From Actinomycetota bacterium (GTDB lineage: Bacteria; Actinomycetota; Actinomycetes; Nanopelagicales; Nanopelagicaceae): a stretch of DNA of 15,147 nucleotides. A program made the position numbers and the translations under genes. This document shows, in pieces, positions 6,955 to 14,125 of this stretch; the first letter of the stretch is position 1, and every line of letters begins with the position of its first letter. Under the pieces are notes generated by a model. The model had not been told where the DNA came from, ran no database searches, and saw only the letters and a list, made by a program, of their open reading frames with translations. The stretch spans positions 1 to 15,147 of the forward strand of contig WLED01000017.1 in NCBI GenBank assembly GCA_009704445.1, in the 5' to 3' direction.

Positions 6955-8547
6955 ATGTTAACAACTTCCCCTGCGCCAATAACGCAACAACCATTACCGA
7001 GCTCGCAATCACGCTCTGGATGGCGAGTTGCACTCCTTGCTGCAGTGGGCGCAGTGGCTGCAATTTCGATGATTCCTTTTGTATACCTGCTGGTCCGTGC
7101 AAGTGACAAACCATTTGATGAAATCATTCAGCTTTTGTTTCGCCAAAAAACTTTAGAGGTGCTTGCAACAACTGCCTCTCTTGTCATTTGTGTGGTTCTC
7201 ATCAACTTAGTCGTGGGCGTAGCAATAGCTAGCGGGCTTCACTTTGTGCAGGTTCCATTTCGCCGACTACTAGTAATTCCTACTGTCCTTCCTCTTGCTA
7301 TTCCATCCTATGTTTTTACATACACGTGGGTGGCACTAGTTCCTTCATTTTCTGGTTTTGCAGCGGCAGTATTTATTCTTTCAATCTCAACTATCCCTTA
7401 CATTATTTTGGCAACATTGGCGGGGCTGCGAAGTATTGATGGATCTCAGATTGAGGTTGCAAGATCGCTCGGACTTAATCCAGTTAAGACATTTTCACGT
7501 GTTATCTTTCCTCAAATTCGCGGACACGTTAGCGCCGGTGCTTTATTAGCTGGTCTTTATACGATGAGTGATTTTGGTGCGGTCTCACTTCTAAATGTTG
7601 AAACACTGACGGTTTCTATTCAAAATATGTATCGCGCTTCATATGATCGAAGTGCTGCCGCCGTTATCTCATTTGTTTTAATCGCTTTTTCAATACTTTT
7701 CGTGATGGCTAATGAATCGATCAATGGCAGGTCAAATCAAAATCAATTGCTTAAATCACTTTCTGTTAAAACTACGCTTATTCAAAAGGCTTACCTTAAA
7801 ATTGCAACGATTTTCTTGATTACCGCTTTTGCAATCGTGGCCGTAATTGTTCCATTCTATGTTTTGTTTACGCGCTTTTTTTCCAATCCGGTAGCAATCG
7901 ATTGGGCATCACTTGCAAGTGCAACATTTTCCACGGTCTCTGTTGCCGCATTAGGGGCATTGATCGCTCTGATTCTTTCTGCCCCGTTGGGATTTTTATT
8001 GTCAGGCACACCATCTCGTTTTGCCACAGTGACAAATAAAATGGTTGTTATCGCCCATGCCCTGCCGGGGGTTGTTGTGGGTCTTGCTCTTGTTTCCATT
8101 GGTTCAAAGCTAGGTGGTCTCTACCAAACTACATTCTTACTTGCTTTTGCTTATGCCATTCTCTTTTTGGCCAAATCGGTAACCAGCATGAGCTCTTCAC
8201 TTGCTCGTGTTCCAAATGGCGTAAAAGACGTTGCTGCAACACTTGGAATGAATCAATGGGCTGTTGTTAAAAAAGTTATCGCACCTATTGCTGCCCCAGG
8301 TATAGGTGTTGGAACAATTCTTGTATTTCTTACTGCAATGAAAGAACTGCCCGCAACCTTGATGCTTCGGCCAACAGGTTTTGAGACATTGGCAACTCAA
8401 ATTTGGTCTTCCGGTTCGATCAATCGATTTAACGAGGCAGCACCTTATGCTTTAATCTTGGTACTTGTGGCAGCTATTCCCACATTTTTAATTAGCCGCC
8501 CAGATAAAGAAGTTCGGATTTATGAACAAGAGAGGAAGGGGGACTAA
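6955..8547 (+). CDS. Ferric-iron ABC transporter permease, fused double-domain (FutB/FbpB-like)
   Basis: A 530-residue inner-membrane permease with two BPD-type transmembrane domains in one chain, as in FbpB/FutB (usual length about 500-550). The first span is near residues 24-47. Each half carries an EAA coupling loop that contacts the ATPase: EVARSLGLNPVKTFSRVIFP (167-186) and DVAATLGMNQWAVVKKVIAP (425-444). About twelve spans are expected. The gene begins 4 bp after the binding-protein stop, has no strong ribosome site of its own, and its stop abuts the ATPase start, so it is probably read from one message with its neighbours. The fused form, rather than two subunits, is normal for ferric transporters of this class. 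Confidence 0.92.
   Translation: MLTTSPAPITQQPLPSSQSRSGWRVALLAAVGAVAAISMIPFVYLLVRASDKPFDEIIQLLFRQKTLEVLATTASLVICVVLINLVVGVAIASGLHFVQVPFRRLLVIPTVLPLAIPSYVFTYTWVALVPSFSGFAAAVFILSISTIPYIILATLAGLRSIDGSQIEVARSLGLNPVKTFSRVIFPQIRGHVSAGALLAGLYTMSDFGAVSLLNVETLTVSIQNMYRASYDRSAAAVISFVLIAFSILFVMANESINGRSNQNQLLKSLSVKTTLIQKAYLKIATIFLITAFAIVAVIVPFYVLFTRFFSNPVAIDWASLASATFSTVSVAALGALIALILSAPLGFLLSGTPSRFATVTNKMVVIAHALPGVVVGLALVSIGSKLGGLYQTTFLLAFAYAILFLAKSVTSMSSSLARVPNGVKDVAATLGMNQWAVVKKVIAPIAAPGIGVGTILVFLTAMKELPATLMLRPTGFETLATQIWSSGSINRFNEAAPYALILVLVAAIPTFLISRPDKEVRIYEQERKGD
8532..8542 (+). promoter_or_regulatory. Strong ribosome-binding site for the iron ATPase
   Basis: GAGGAAGGGGG lies five bases before ATG 8548 and within the last codons of the permease gene. 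It is one of the few strong Shine-Dalgarno sequences in the window, found at an internal operon junction rather than at a first gene. Confidence 0.7.
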
Positions 8548-9585
8548 ATGAACGCACTTGAAGTCTCCCACCTGAAAGTTTTACTCGGTGGCAAAGTTGT
8601 TCTAGATGATCTGAATATGTCACTAGCTAAAGGTCAGATCGCCGCTCTTCTTGGTCCATCTGGATGTGGCAAAACAACTTTGCTTCGCTCTATTGCGGGC
8701 TTGATTCGCCCCAGTGAAGGTCAGATTAGATTTGAAAAGCAGTTAGTCTCCTTTTCATCTGTGCACTTGCCGCCACATAAGCGAAAGATTGGTTATGTCC
8801 CACAAGAAGGTGCGCTCTTTCCTCATCTAAACATTGCCGACAACATCTCTTTTGGAATCGATCGTTCGATCTTTACCAGAGATCAAATTCGCCAAACGGT
8901 AAGAGAGATGTTGACGCTTATTGAATTAGATGGATTTGCCCAGCGCATGCCTCATCAACTTTCGGGTGGTCAACAAACCCGTGTTGCCCTTGCACGCGCT
9001 CTGGCCATTAAGCCTTCGATTGTTTTGTTGGACGAGCCATTTTCTGCTCTAGACACAGAACTGCGAACCGAACTAAGAAGCCATGTGATCGAATTACTTC
9101 GTTCTCAAAAGACAACTGCAATTTTAGTTACACATGATCGCGAAGAAGGACTTGTCTCTGCAGATGTAATCGCACTCATGCGTGAAGGAAAAATTGTCCA
9201 ACAAGGTTCTCCTGAAGATGTTTATTCAAAACCTACATCTCCTTCGATTGCAATTAGCACAGGAGATGCTCTCGTTTTGAATGCAACTCAATTGGCAGAC
9301 GGAACAACACAGCACATTCTTAACCCAAAGAAGTCATCGGTCAGCTCAGTTGCTATTGGTCATATCGTCGTTCGACCAGAGGAAATTAAGTTAACTAAAG
9401 TTCTATCCCCTGGCTCCATTAACGGGCGTATTACCAAGATCGATTATTATGGCCATGATGCAATGGTTGCAATTGACATTGCCGATCAGCATCTGCAAGT
9501 TCGAATTCCAGGACCTTTTGAATACACAATTGGAGAGCAAGTGGCCTTAGAGCACGTTGGGCCTGTTCGTTTCTTTGCGAATTAA
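8548..9585 (+). CDS. Ferric-iron ABC transporter ATP-binding protein (FutC/FbpC-like)
   Basis: A 345-residue ATPase that powers the importer. Nucleotide-binding motifs appear in order: Walker A GPSGCGKTT (36-44), Q-loop VPQEG (84-88), signature LSGGQ (138-142), Walker B IVLLDEP (158-164) with Glu163, D-loop SALD, and the switch His196 in VTHDREE. Residues from about 240 form the C-terminal TOBE-like regulatory region, including IVVRPEEIKL (273-282) and VGPVRFFAN at the end. This domain layout and length fit FbpC/PotA-type import ATPases. The ATG directly follows the permease stop. No gene for an outer receptor or siderophore synthesis is nearby, which fits uptake of free or weakly chelated Fe3+. 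Confidence 0.92.
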   Translation: MNALEVSHLKVLLGGKVVLDDLNMSLAKGQIAALLGPSGCGKTTLLRSIAGLIRPSEGQIRFEKQLVSFSSVHLPPHKRKIGYVPQEGALFPHLNIADNISFGIDRSIFTRDQIRQTVREMLTLIELDGFAQRMPHQLSGGQQTRVALARALAIKPSIVLLDEPFSALDTELRTELRSHVIELLRSQKTTAILVTHDREEGLVSADVIALMREGKIVQQGSPEDVYSKPTSPSIAISTGDALVLNATQLADGTTQHILNPKKSSVSSVAIGHIVVRPEEIKLTKVLSPGSINGRITKIDYYGHDAMVAIDIADQHLQVRIPGPFEYTIGEQVALEHVGPVRFFAN

Positions 9586-9634
9586 TCTGCGCTTCTAAGC
9601 TTTACAAGTCATTAAAAGTGTTAACTAGGTTTTC

Positions 9635-10891
9635 CTAAACTCTTTCACGTCGAAAGGGCGAGAAAACAACAATCACAGAAACAATTGCAACCGCAACTCC
9701 CCCTAGTACCAAGGTTTCTTGAGGACCAAAGAGATCAGTAAAGTAACCAACGGCTGGTGCACCAAAAGCCATGCTGCCACTAAAGATGACGGTATAAATC
9801 CCAAGAATTTTCCCTCTGATTGCATAGGGCGTATTTTGTTGAATCAATGAATTTGCGGCAATAGTAGTCATGAGTGCAAAGAAACCAGAGAGTGCAAGCA
9901 TGATTGAATAAAAAGCTATGTTGGGTGAAAATCCTGCAGCAATTTGAGCAAATCCAAACATGAGACCCGTGCGAGCTAATCTACTTTCAGGAATACTTGC
10001 ATTTCGATGAGCCGAAATCAAACCACCAAATAGAGCACCAACTGCGGTAGTCGAACTCAATAATCCGTAACCAGCAGCACCAAGTCCAAAAATATTAACA
10101 GCCATGAGAGCTGTTGTGATCTGAAAATTTAAACCAAAAAAGGCGAGCGTTGCAACCATCAGTAGCACTTTTACAATTGCCTTATCAAGCCAAATAAACT
10201 TCAATGTTTCAATAAAGTTAATGTGGCTATCGTTGTCTACTTCATCATCTTCTCTAAGCGTGGTATTTCGAGCAGCTAGTATCAGAATTGAAAAGAATAG
10301 ATATGCCACCGCGCTTGCAATCAAAGCCGCCGGCACACCTAAGAGACTGACCGTAAATCCTGCAGTAGCTGGACCGATAATTCGAGCTAGATTGAAATTA
10401 ACTGAATTTAAGCTAACTGCATTTGAGACATTTTCCTCACCAACTAGATCTGACATGAGTGAGTGCCTAATCGGCATATCTATTGCAGTAAAAACACCCA
10501 CAACGAAAGCAAAGACATAAACTATCGATACCGTTTGAAGATTTGCTAAAACAATTACCGCAAGAATTAACCCACATAAAGAGATCATCGCAGAGCACAC
10601 CGCCATAATTGCTTTTTTGTTGTGACGGTCTCCTAGGCTTCCACCATAAAAACTTAGGAAAATCGCTGGTGCAAACTGAATTCCCGTAACTATTCCAAGT
10701 GCAACGCCGCTTCCGGTTAGCTCAATGATGAGCCAATCCTGGGCAATCCGGTTCATCCAGGTGCCCAAATTCATCATGAAAGTACCTACGGCGTAACGTC
10801 GGTAATGCTGAAAACTCCAGGATGTAAATGTGCGCTTTGAAGTCGATCGAAGCGATGCTCGATCTTTCCTAGGAGCTTTCTTGCGCTTCAT
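9635..10891 (-). CDS. MFS transporter of the MFS_3/EntS-like type
   Basis: A 418-residue major-facilitator protein with about twelve hydrophobic segments after a basic N-terminal tail (1-22). The opening SWSFQHYRRYAVGTFMMNLG, then NRIAQDWLIIELTGSG (47-62) and the cytoplasmic loop GGSLGDRHNKK (83-93), match the MFS_3 group, which includes the enterobactin exporter EntS and many uncharacterised transporters. It lies 22 bp downstream of the acetoacetate-decarboxylase-family gene on the same strand and is probably co-transcribed, so its cargo may be a substrate or product of the adjoining catabolic cluster. It also converges on the iron operon (49 bp between stops), but a siderophore role is not supported by any biosynthesis gene here. 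Direction of transport cannot be read from the sequence. The 49-bp gap has no convincing terminator. Confidence 0.85.
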   Translation of the reverse strand: MKRKKAPRKDRASLRSTSKRTFTSWSFQHYRRYAVGTFMMNLGTWMNRIAQDWLIIELTGSGVALGIVTGIQFAPAIFLSFYGGSLGDRHNKKAIMAVCSAMISLCGLILAVIVLANLQTVSIVYVFAFVVGVFTAIDMPIRHSLMSDLVGEENVSNAVSLNSVNFNLARIIGPATAGFTVSLLGVPAALIASAVAYLFFSILILAARNTTLREDDEVDNDSHINFIETLKFIWLDKAIVKVLLMVATLAFFGLNFQITTALMAVNIFGLGAAGYGLLSSTTAVGALFGGLISAHRNASIPESRLARTGLMFGFAQIAAGFSPNIAFYSIMLALSGFFALMTTIAANSLIQQNTPYAIRGKILGIYTVIFSGSMAFGAPAVGYFTDLFGPQETLVLGGVAVAIVSVIVVFSPFRRERV

Positions 10892-10913
10892 GCGCTAACT
10901 GGTCCGAACTCTC

Positions 10914-11717
10914 TTACTTTGAGTAGTCCTTCACTAGTTCAGCAACGGTGTCAGTTGTCCAACCACGTTGGAAGTAATAGGCACTAATAATCTCTTTAGG
11001 CTGAAAGGCCTCGAGTTCTTCGTTACTTCCGTCTTGAAATTTCACAAAGCCTTCACCCTTCCACACATTAATTGTTGTGGCATTTCCAAGATTGAGGCCA
11101 AATAGCTGCTTGTTGTCTGGAACATCTGGTGAAGGTGATGGTAAATATCGATATGTATAAATTCGGTGTCCATATGAAGGAACTCCATCATCAGGCAGCT
11201 TTTCTGTCAGAGTAATTCCCATATCTACAATTCGTGTTCCGAAGCGATCTACTTGACCACGAAGGCGAGTGCCAACTCCAAGTTTTGGAAGACCTGGATT
11301 TGCTGGCTGAAGCTTTGTCTTGAAAACATCTGCCTGTTTTTTTGCAAAGCCCATGTAATGTCCAAAAACAACTGACCATTCTTCTGATACCCAAATGAAT
11401 GCACTGAAGCGTCCAGGAACATTGTCGTACTTAACATAAAATCCAACTAAGCCTTCGTTGTACTGAGTCCGTTGCGGTTCATCAAATTCTTGGCCTGGAT
11501 GTGATGCACTTACTTTGACCATGTCAGCTACATAGACATAACCAATGCAATCATCGGTAAGACTTAAACCTTCAGGCAAATATGGATTAACAACTTTTGG
11601 GTCAACACGAAAATTAACTTGAATTGCATCAGCGCTAATGTGATGCGGCGGATTTTCCACTAATGATGCTAAGCCTTTTGGTGAAACTGGATTTCCAAAA
11701 CCTATTGGACCGCTCAT
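10914..11717 (-). CDS. Acetoacetate decarboxylase family protein
   Basis: A 267-residue cytoplasmic protein of the ADC fold. Recognisable parts are the N-terminal IQVNFRVDPKVVNPYLPEGL (about 32-51), GFYVKYDNVPGRFSAFIWV in the middle, and VVFGHYMGFAKKQADV, whose Lys126-Lys127 pair corresponds to the Schiff-base lysine and its neighbour in Clostridium acetoacetate decarboxylase. Family members decarboxylate acetoacetate or act on other beta-keto acids and larger substrates, so the exact reaction is open. I chose ATG 11717 over an in-frame ATG at 11813: GAAGGG lies nine bases upstream, and the longer form would begin in the control region, in the spacer-to-operator zone of its own predicted promoter. 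It is the first gene of a leftward pair with the MFS transporter and is divergent from the amidohydrolase operon. Confidence 0.8.
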   Translation of the reverse strand: MSGPIGFGNPVSPKGLASLVENPPHHISADAIQVNFRVDPKVVNPYLPEGLSLTDDCIGYVYVADMVKVSASHPGQEFDEPQRTQYNEGLVGFYVKYDNVPGRFSAFIWVSEEWSVVFGHYMGFAKKQADVFKTKLQPANPGLPKLGVGTRLRGQVDRFGTRIVDMGITLTEKLPDDGVPSYGHRIYTYRYLPSPSPDVPDNKQLFGLNLGNATTINVWKGEGFVKFQDGSNEELEAFQPKEIISAYYFQRGWTTDTVAELVKDYSK

Positions 11718-11783
11718 CTGTAAGTACCCTTCACTAAAAGTAGCCTGGTGACTTGAATCACATCTTCTTAATCTCTGAGTTTT

Positions 11784-11813
11784 AGTATAGATTTCTAACT
11801 CGTTAGTCGTCAA
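11784..11813 (-). promoter_or_regulatory. Predicted sigma70-like promoter for the decarboxylase-MFS unit
   Basis: On the minus strand TTGACG (11813-11808) and TATACT (11789-11784) are separated by 18 bp, each 5 of 6 to consensus; this is the best promoter in the window. Transcription would start near 11777, giving a leader of about 60 nt that contains the GAAGGG ribosome site (11732-11727). Confidence 0.6.
11795..11806. promoter_or_regulatory. Palindrome in the promoter spacer, candidate operator
   Basis: CTAAC-TC-GTTAG is a perfect 5-2-5 inverted repeat lying wholly between the -35 and -10 of the leftward promoter and about 62 bp before the amidohydrolase start. Position suggests a repressor site controlling one or both divergent units. 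No regulator gene is in the window. Short palindromes of this size can occur by chance. Confidence 0.45.
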
Positions 11814-11830
11814 TGGTTTTTAAGTTTTTT

Positions 11831-11836
11831 TAGATT
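11831..11836 (+). promoter_or_regulatory. Possible -10 for the amidohydrolase operon
   Basis: TAGATT would place transcription near 11843, giving a 25-nt leader that includes GGAGAG at 11857-11862, five bases before ATG 11868. No good -35 is seen at the expected distance, so this is tentative. Confidence 0.3.
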
Positions 11837-11867
11837 TTCACTCAGATTTATGAACTGGAGAGTTGAA

Positions 11868-12890
11868 ATGAATATCGATACACATTCACATTTTTGGCCA
11901 AAAAGCTTCCTAGAGGCGATGCACAGTGGCAAGGAGTATTTTGGGTGGAAGCCAAAAAAGGTAGGCGATAAGTTAGCCATCTCTTTAGGCGATGTAACTC
12001 TAACTTTTCCAGTTCCGAAAGTTGACCTAGACGATCTAGATGCACGGTTTAAAGCTCGTAACGAATACCAACCGATTTCAATGGAAGCTCTGCAGATAGT
12101 TGGTTTCTTATGGTGCCAACACCTAGACGCAGATGATGCACTTAAGTACGCGACGTTGGTAAATGATGAACTAGCCGATGTTCAGGCAAAAAGGCCGGAT
12201 AGGTTCCGAGGAATGGGCATGGTTCCAATCCAGAGTGTTGAATTTGCAGAACGCGAAATCAAAAGATTAAAAAATGAATTAGGTATAACTTCATTGGCAA
12301 TGCCAACGTCTTATCGTGGCGAAAACTCTGATGAAGGTAATCTACTAAAGATCATCGAAATTGCGGCAAAAGAAGATATGTCCATGTCATTTCATGCAAC
12401 GTATTTGAATCCTGTCGGTAATGATCGTTTCCCACGTTACTATTTCATGAATAGTTTTGGAGCACCTGCAGAAACATCACTATCGTTGATGTCGCTAATC
12501 TATTCTGGTTTCTTTGACCGTTTCCCAGAAGCGCGCATTCAGTTCATGCAAGGTGGCGGATGCGTTCCTTATAGCGTGATGCGTTTTACGCAGCGATATA
12601 ACGAGCGTGATGATTGCCGCGTAATGGATCATCCACCGCATGAATACTTAAGCAAGATCTATTTTGATTGCCTCACTCATGATGATTTGTCTCTTCGACT
12701 GCTTATTGGGCGTGCTGGAATCGACAAAATTATGATCGGGACCGATTATCCATTTAAGAGCGATCATCCTGGTGGTGCTTCCAATTGGATTCGCAACGGA
12801 GTCCTAGAAAAATCGGAGATTGATAAGGTCGCTTATCAAAATGCTGCTCGCTTCTTAAGATTACCAAAAGAGCTTCTGCCAAATTCATGA
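11868..12890 (+). CDS. Amidohydrolase family 2 (ACMSD-like) metal-dependent hydrolase/decarboxylase
   Basis: A 340-residue TIM-barrel protein related to 2-amino-3-carboxymuconate 6-semialdehyde decarboxylase and other amidohydrolase_2 enzymes, which usually decarboxylate or hydrolyse aromatic-derived acids. Likely metal ligands: DTHSH gives His6 and His8, SFHATY gives His176, and GTDYPF gives Asp293. The family usually has a catalytic His in the HGGG segment; here the segment reads FMQGGGCVPY, with Gln228 in its place. I chose ATG 11868, which has GGAGAG five bases upstream and starts directly before the HxH strand, over ATG 11850, which has no such site. The stop overlaps the next start (ATGA), implying translational coupling with the hydrolase that follows. 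Substrate is unknown; an aromatic ring-cleavage or carboxylic intermediate is the usual type. Confidence 0.85.
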   Translation: MNIDTHSHFWPKSFLEAMHSGKEYFGWKPKKVGDKLAISLGDVTLTFPVPKVDLDDLDARFKARNEYQPISMEALQIVGFLWCQHLDADDALKYATLVNDELADVQAKRPDRFRGMGMVPIQSVEFAEREIKRLKNELGITSLAMPTSYRGENSDEGNLLKIIEIAAKEDMSMSFHATYLNPVGNDRFPRYYFMNSFGAPAETSLSLMSLIYSGFFDRFPEARIQFMQGGGCVPYSVMRFTQRYNERDDCRVMDHPPHEYLSKIYFDCLTHDDLSLRLLIGRAGIDKIMIGTDYPFKSDHPGGASNWIRNGVLEKSEIDKVAYQNAARFLRLPKELLPNS

Positions 12891-14116
12891 CCGTTAAGCA
12901 CATTGACTTCATTGGGGACCGCTCCCCTGCAAATACTGCATTAATTGTTATTGATGTTCAGCGTGCATTTACGGAAAGTTCTTTGTTTGGAATCGCATCG
13001 GCACAAAGTGTTCTGGACAACATCAATGGAGCGGTCGATAGGGCCCGTGAGCTTGAAATTCCAGTTATTTGGGTTCGATACCAAGTAAGAACCGAAGTGG
13101 GTCTGGGTTTAACGAGTAAACGCTATGACGTTGAGGACTTGCACACAGGAGAAGGAACCGAGATCGATCCTAGGCTCCATTTTCTGCCAACTGATGAAGT
13201 GATCATTAAACCAAGACAAAGCGCCTTCTACGGAACTGATTTGGAGTATTTGCTACGAAGTAAGGGAATTAAATACCTTTGCGTTGCAGGGGTAACGACG
13301 AATGTCTGTGTCCTTGCAGTTGTCAAAGACGCAAGTGAACGTGATTTTGCTGTCAATCTTCTAGAAGATTGCACCGCTGCTCTTCCAATTTTGCACAACG
13401 ATGAAGAAATCATGAGCGCAAATGAGGTTCAAAGTGCTGCAGTTAATTTCATGCGTTGGGCATATGGTCCGGTGACAAAATATAAAGAGACATTTGATCA
13501 GATTTCTTCCAATAAGGGCGCTGCACCTGTTCCTGCTAAGCAAAATTCTGCACTAGTTATTATTGATCTTCAGAAGACATTTACGCAGAAAAGTTCACCC
13601 TTATCGGTTGAAAATGCCGAAGAACTTATTGCTCACACAAATAAATTGGCGGAAAAGGCTAGGAAGAAAGGCGTCCCTGTCATTTGGGTTAAACGCCAAG
13701 ATCGTGCGACTGTCGGACCCGGTGTTACTGCCAGTCGATATGGTCGAACCGGCATTCACCGAGATGGTGGCGCAGAATTTGATTCAAGAATTGAAATTAA
13801 ACCTGGTGACCTCACATTAACCAAGCGCCGTCAGAGTTCTTTTTATTCAACTGATCTGGAGCTAATCCTTAGAGGATTAGACGTGACCAATCTTTATTTA
13901 GCTGGGGTCACAACTAATGTTTGTGTTCTTGGAACCGCTAAAGATGCGGCAGAGCGAGATATTCAAGTCAATATTGTCGTTGATGCAACTGCCTCGCTTC
14001 CGATCGTTTCAAATAATGAAACTAAGTTATCCTCAGAAGATACTCAATATGCTGCGGTAAATTTCGTTGAGTGGGCATACGGAAAACTTGTTAATTCAAG
14101 CGAAATATTTAATTAG
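12887..14116 (+). CDS. Tandem two-domain isochorismatase-family (cysteine) hydrolase
   Basis: A 409-residue protein made of two complete isochorismatase-like hydrolase domains, about residues 14-200 and 217-404, joined by a short linker. Normal members are about 180-220 residues. Each half keeps the Asp-Lys-Cys triad of the amidase branch: Asp23 (VIDVQ), Lys108 (IKPRQS) and Cys141 (GVTTNVC); then Asp227 (IIDLQ), Lys313 (TKRRQS) and Cys346 (GVTTNVC). Such enzymes hydrolyse amides or ureides, for example N-carbamoylsarcosine, maleamate, nicotinamide or peroxyureidoacrylate. The halves share the surrounding phrases PVIWV, GTEID/GAEFD, SxFYxTDLE and AVNFxxWAYG, so they arose by duplication. It overlaps the amidohydrolase stop by four bases and is 9 bp before the CoA ligase gene. 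Acting on a carbon-nitrogen bond is a family-based inference. Confidence 0.9.
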   Translation: MTVKHIDFIGDRSPANTALIVIDVQRAFTESSLFGIASAQSVLDNINGAVDRARELEIPVIWVRYQVRTEVGLGLTSKRYDVEDLHTGEGTEIDPRLHFLPTDEVIIKPRQSAFYGTDLEYLLRSKGIKYLCVAGVTTNVCVLAVVKDASERDFAVNLLEDCTAALPILHNDEEIMSANEVQSAAVNFMRWAYGPVTKYKETFDQISSNKGAAPVPAKQNSALVIIDLQKTFTQKSSPLSVENAEELIAHTNKLAEKARKKGVPVIWVKRQDRATVGPGVTASRYGRTGIHRDGGAEFDSRIEIKPGDLTLTKRRQSSFYSTDLELILRGLDVTNLYLAGVTTNVCVLGTAKDAAERDIQVNIVVDATASLPIVSNNETKLSSEDTQYAAVNFVEWAYGKLVNSSEIFN

Positions 14117-14120
14117 GAGA
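14115..14120 (+). promoter_or_regulatory. Ribosome-binding site for the CoA ligase
   Basis: AGGAGA overlaps the TAG stop of the upstream hydrolase and lies five bases before ATG 14126, fixing that start and supporting one operon. Confidence 0.7.
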
Positions 14121-14125
14121 GTGCG

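Noticed and set aside
9586..9634. Possible terminator TAGG-TTTT-CCTA between the iron ATPase and MFS genes
   Set aside because: Only four base pairs form and pairing does not extend, so it is too weak to call.
10221..10520. Open frame on the plus strand inside the MFS gene
   Set aside because: It lies antisense to a clear 418-residue membrane protein and its translation shows no recognisable domain.
9635..10891. MFS transporter as a siderophore exporter linked to the iron operon
   Set aside because: It is convergent with the iron genes, forms a unit with the ADC-family gene, and no siderophore synthesis gene is present.
11718..11813. Extended N-terminus of the ADC-family protein
   Set aside because: The extra 32 residues are not family-like and would run through the predicted transcription start; ATG 11717 has a ribosome site.
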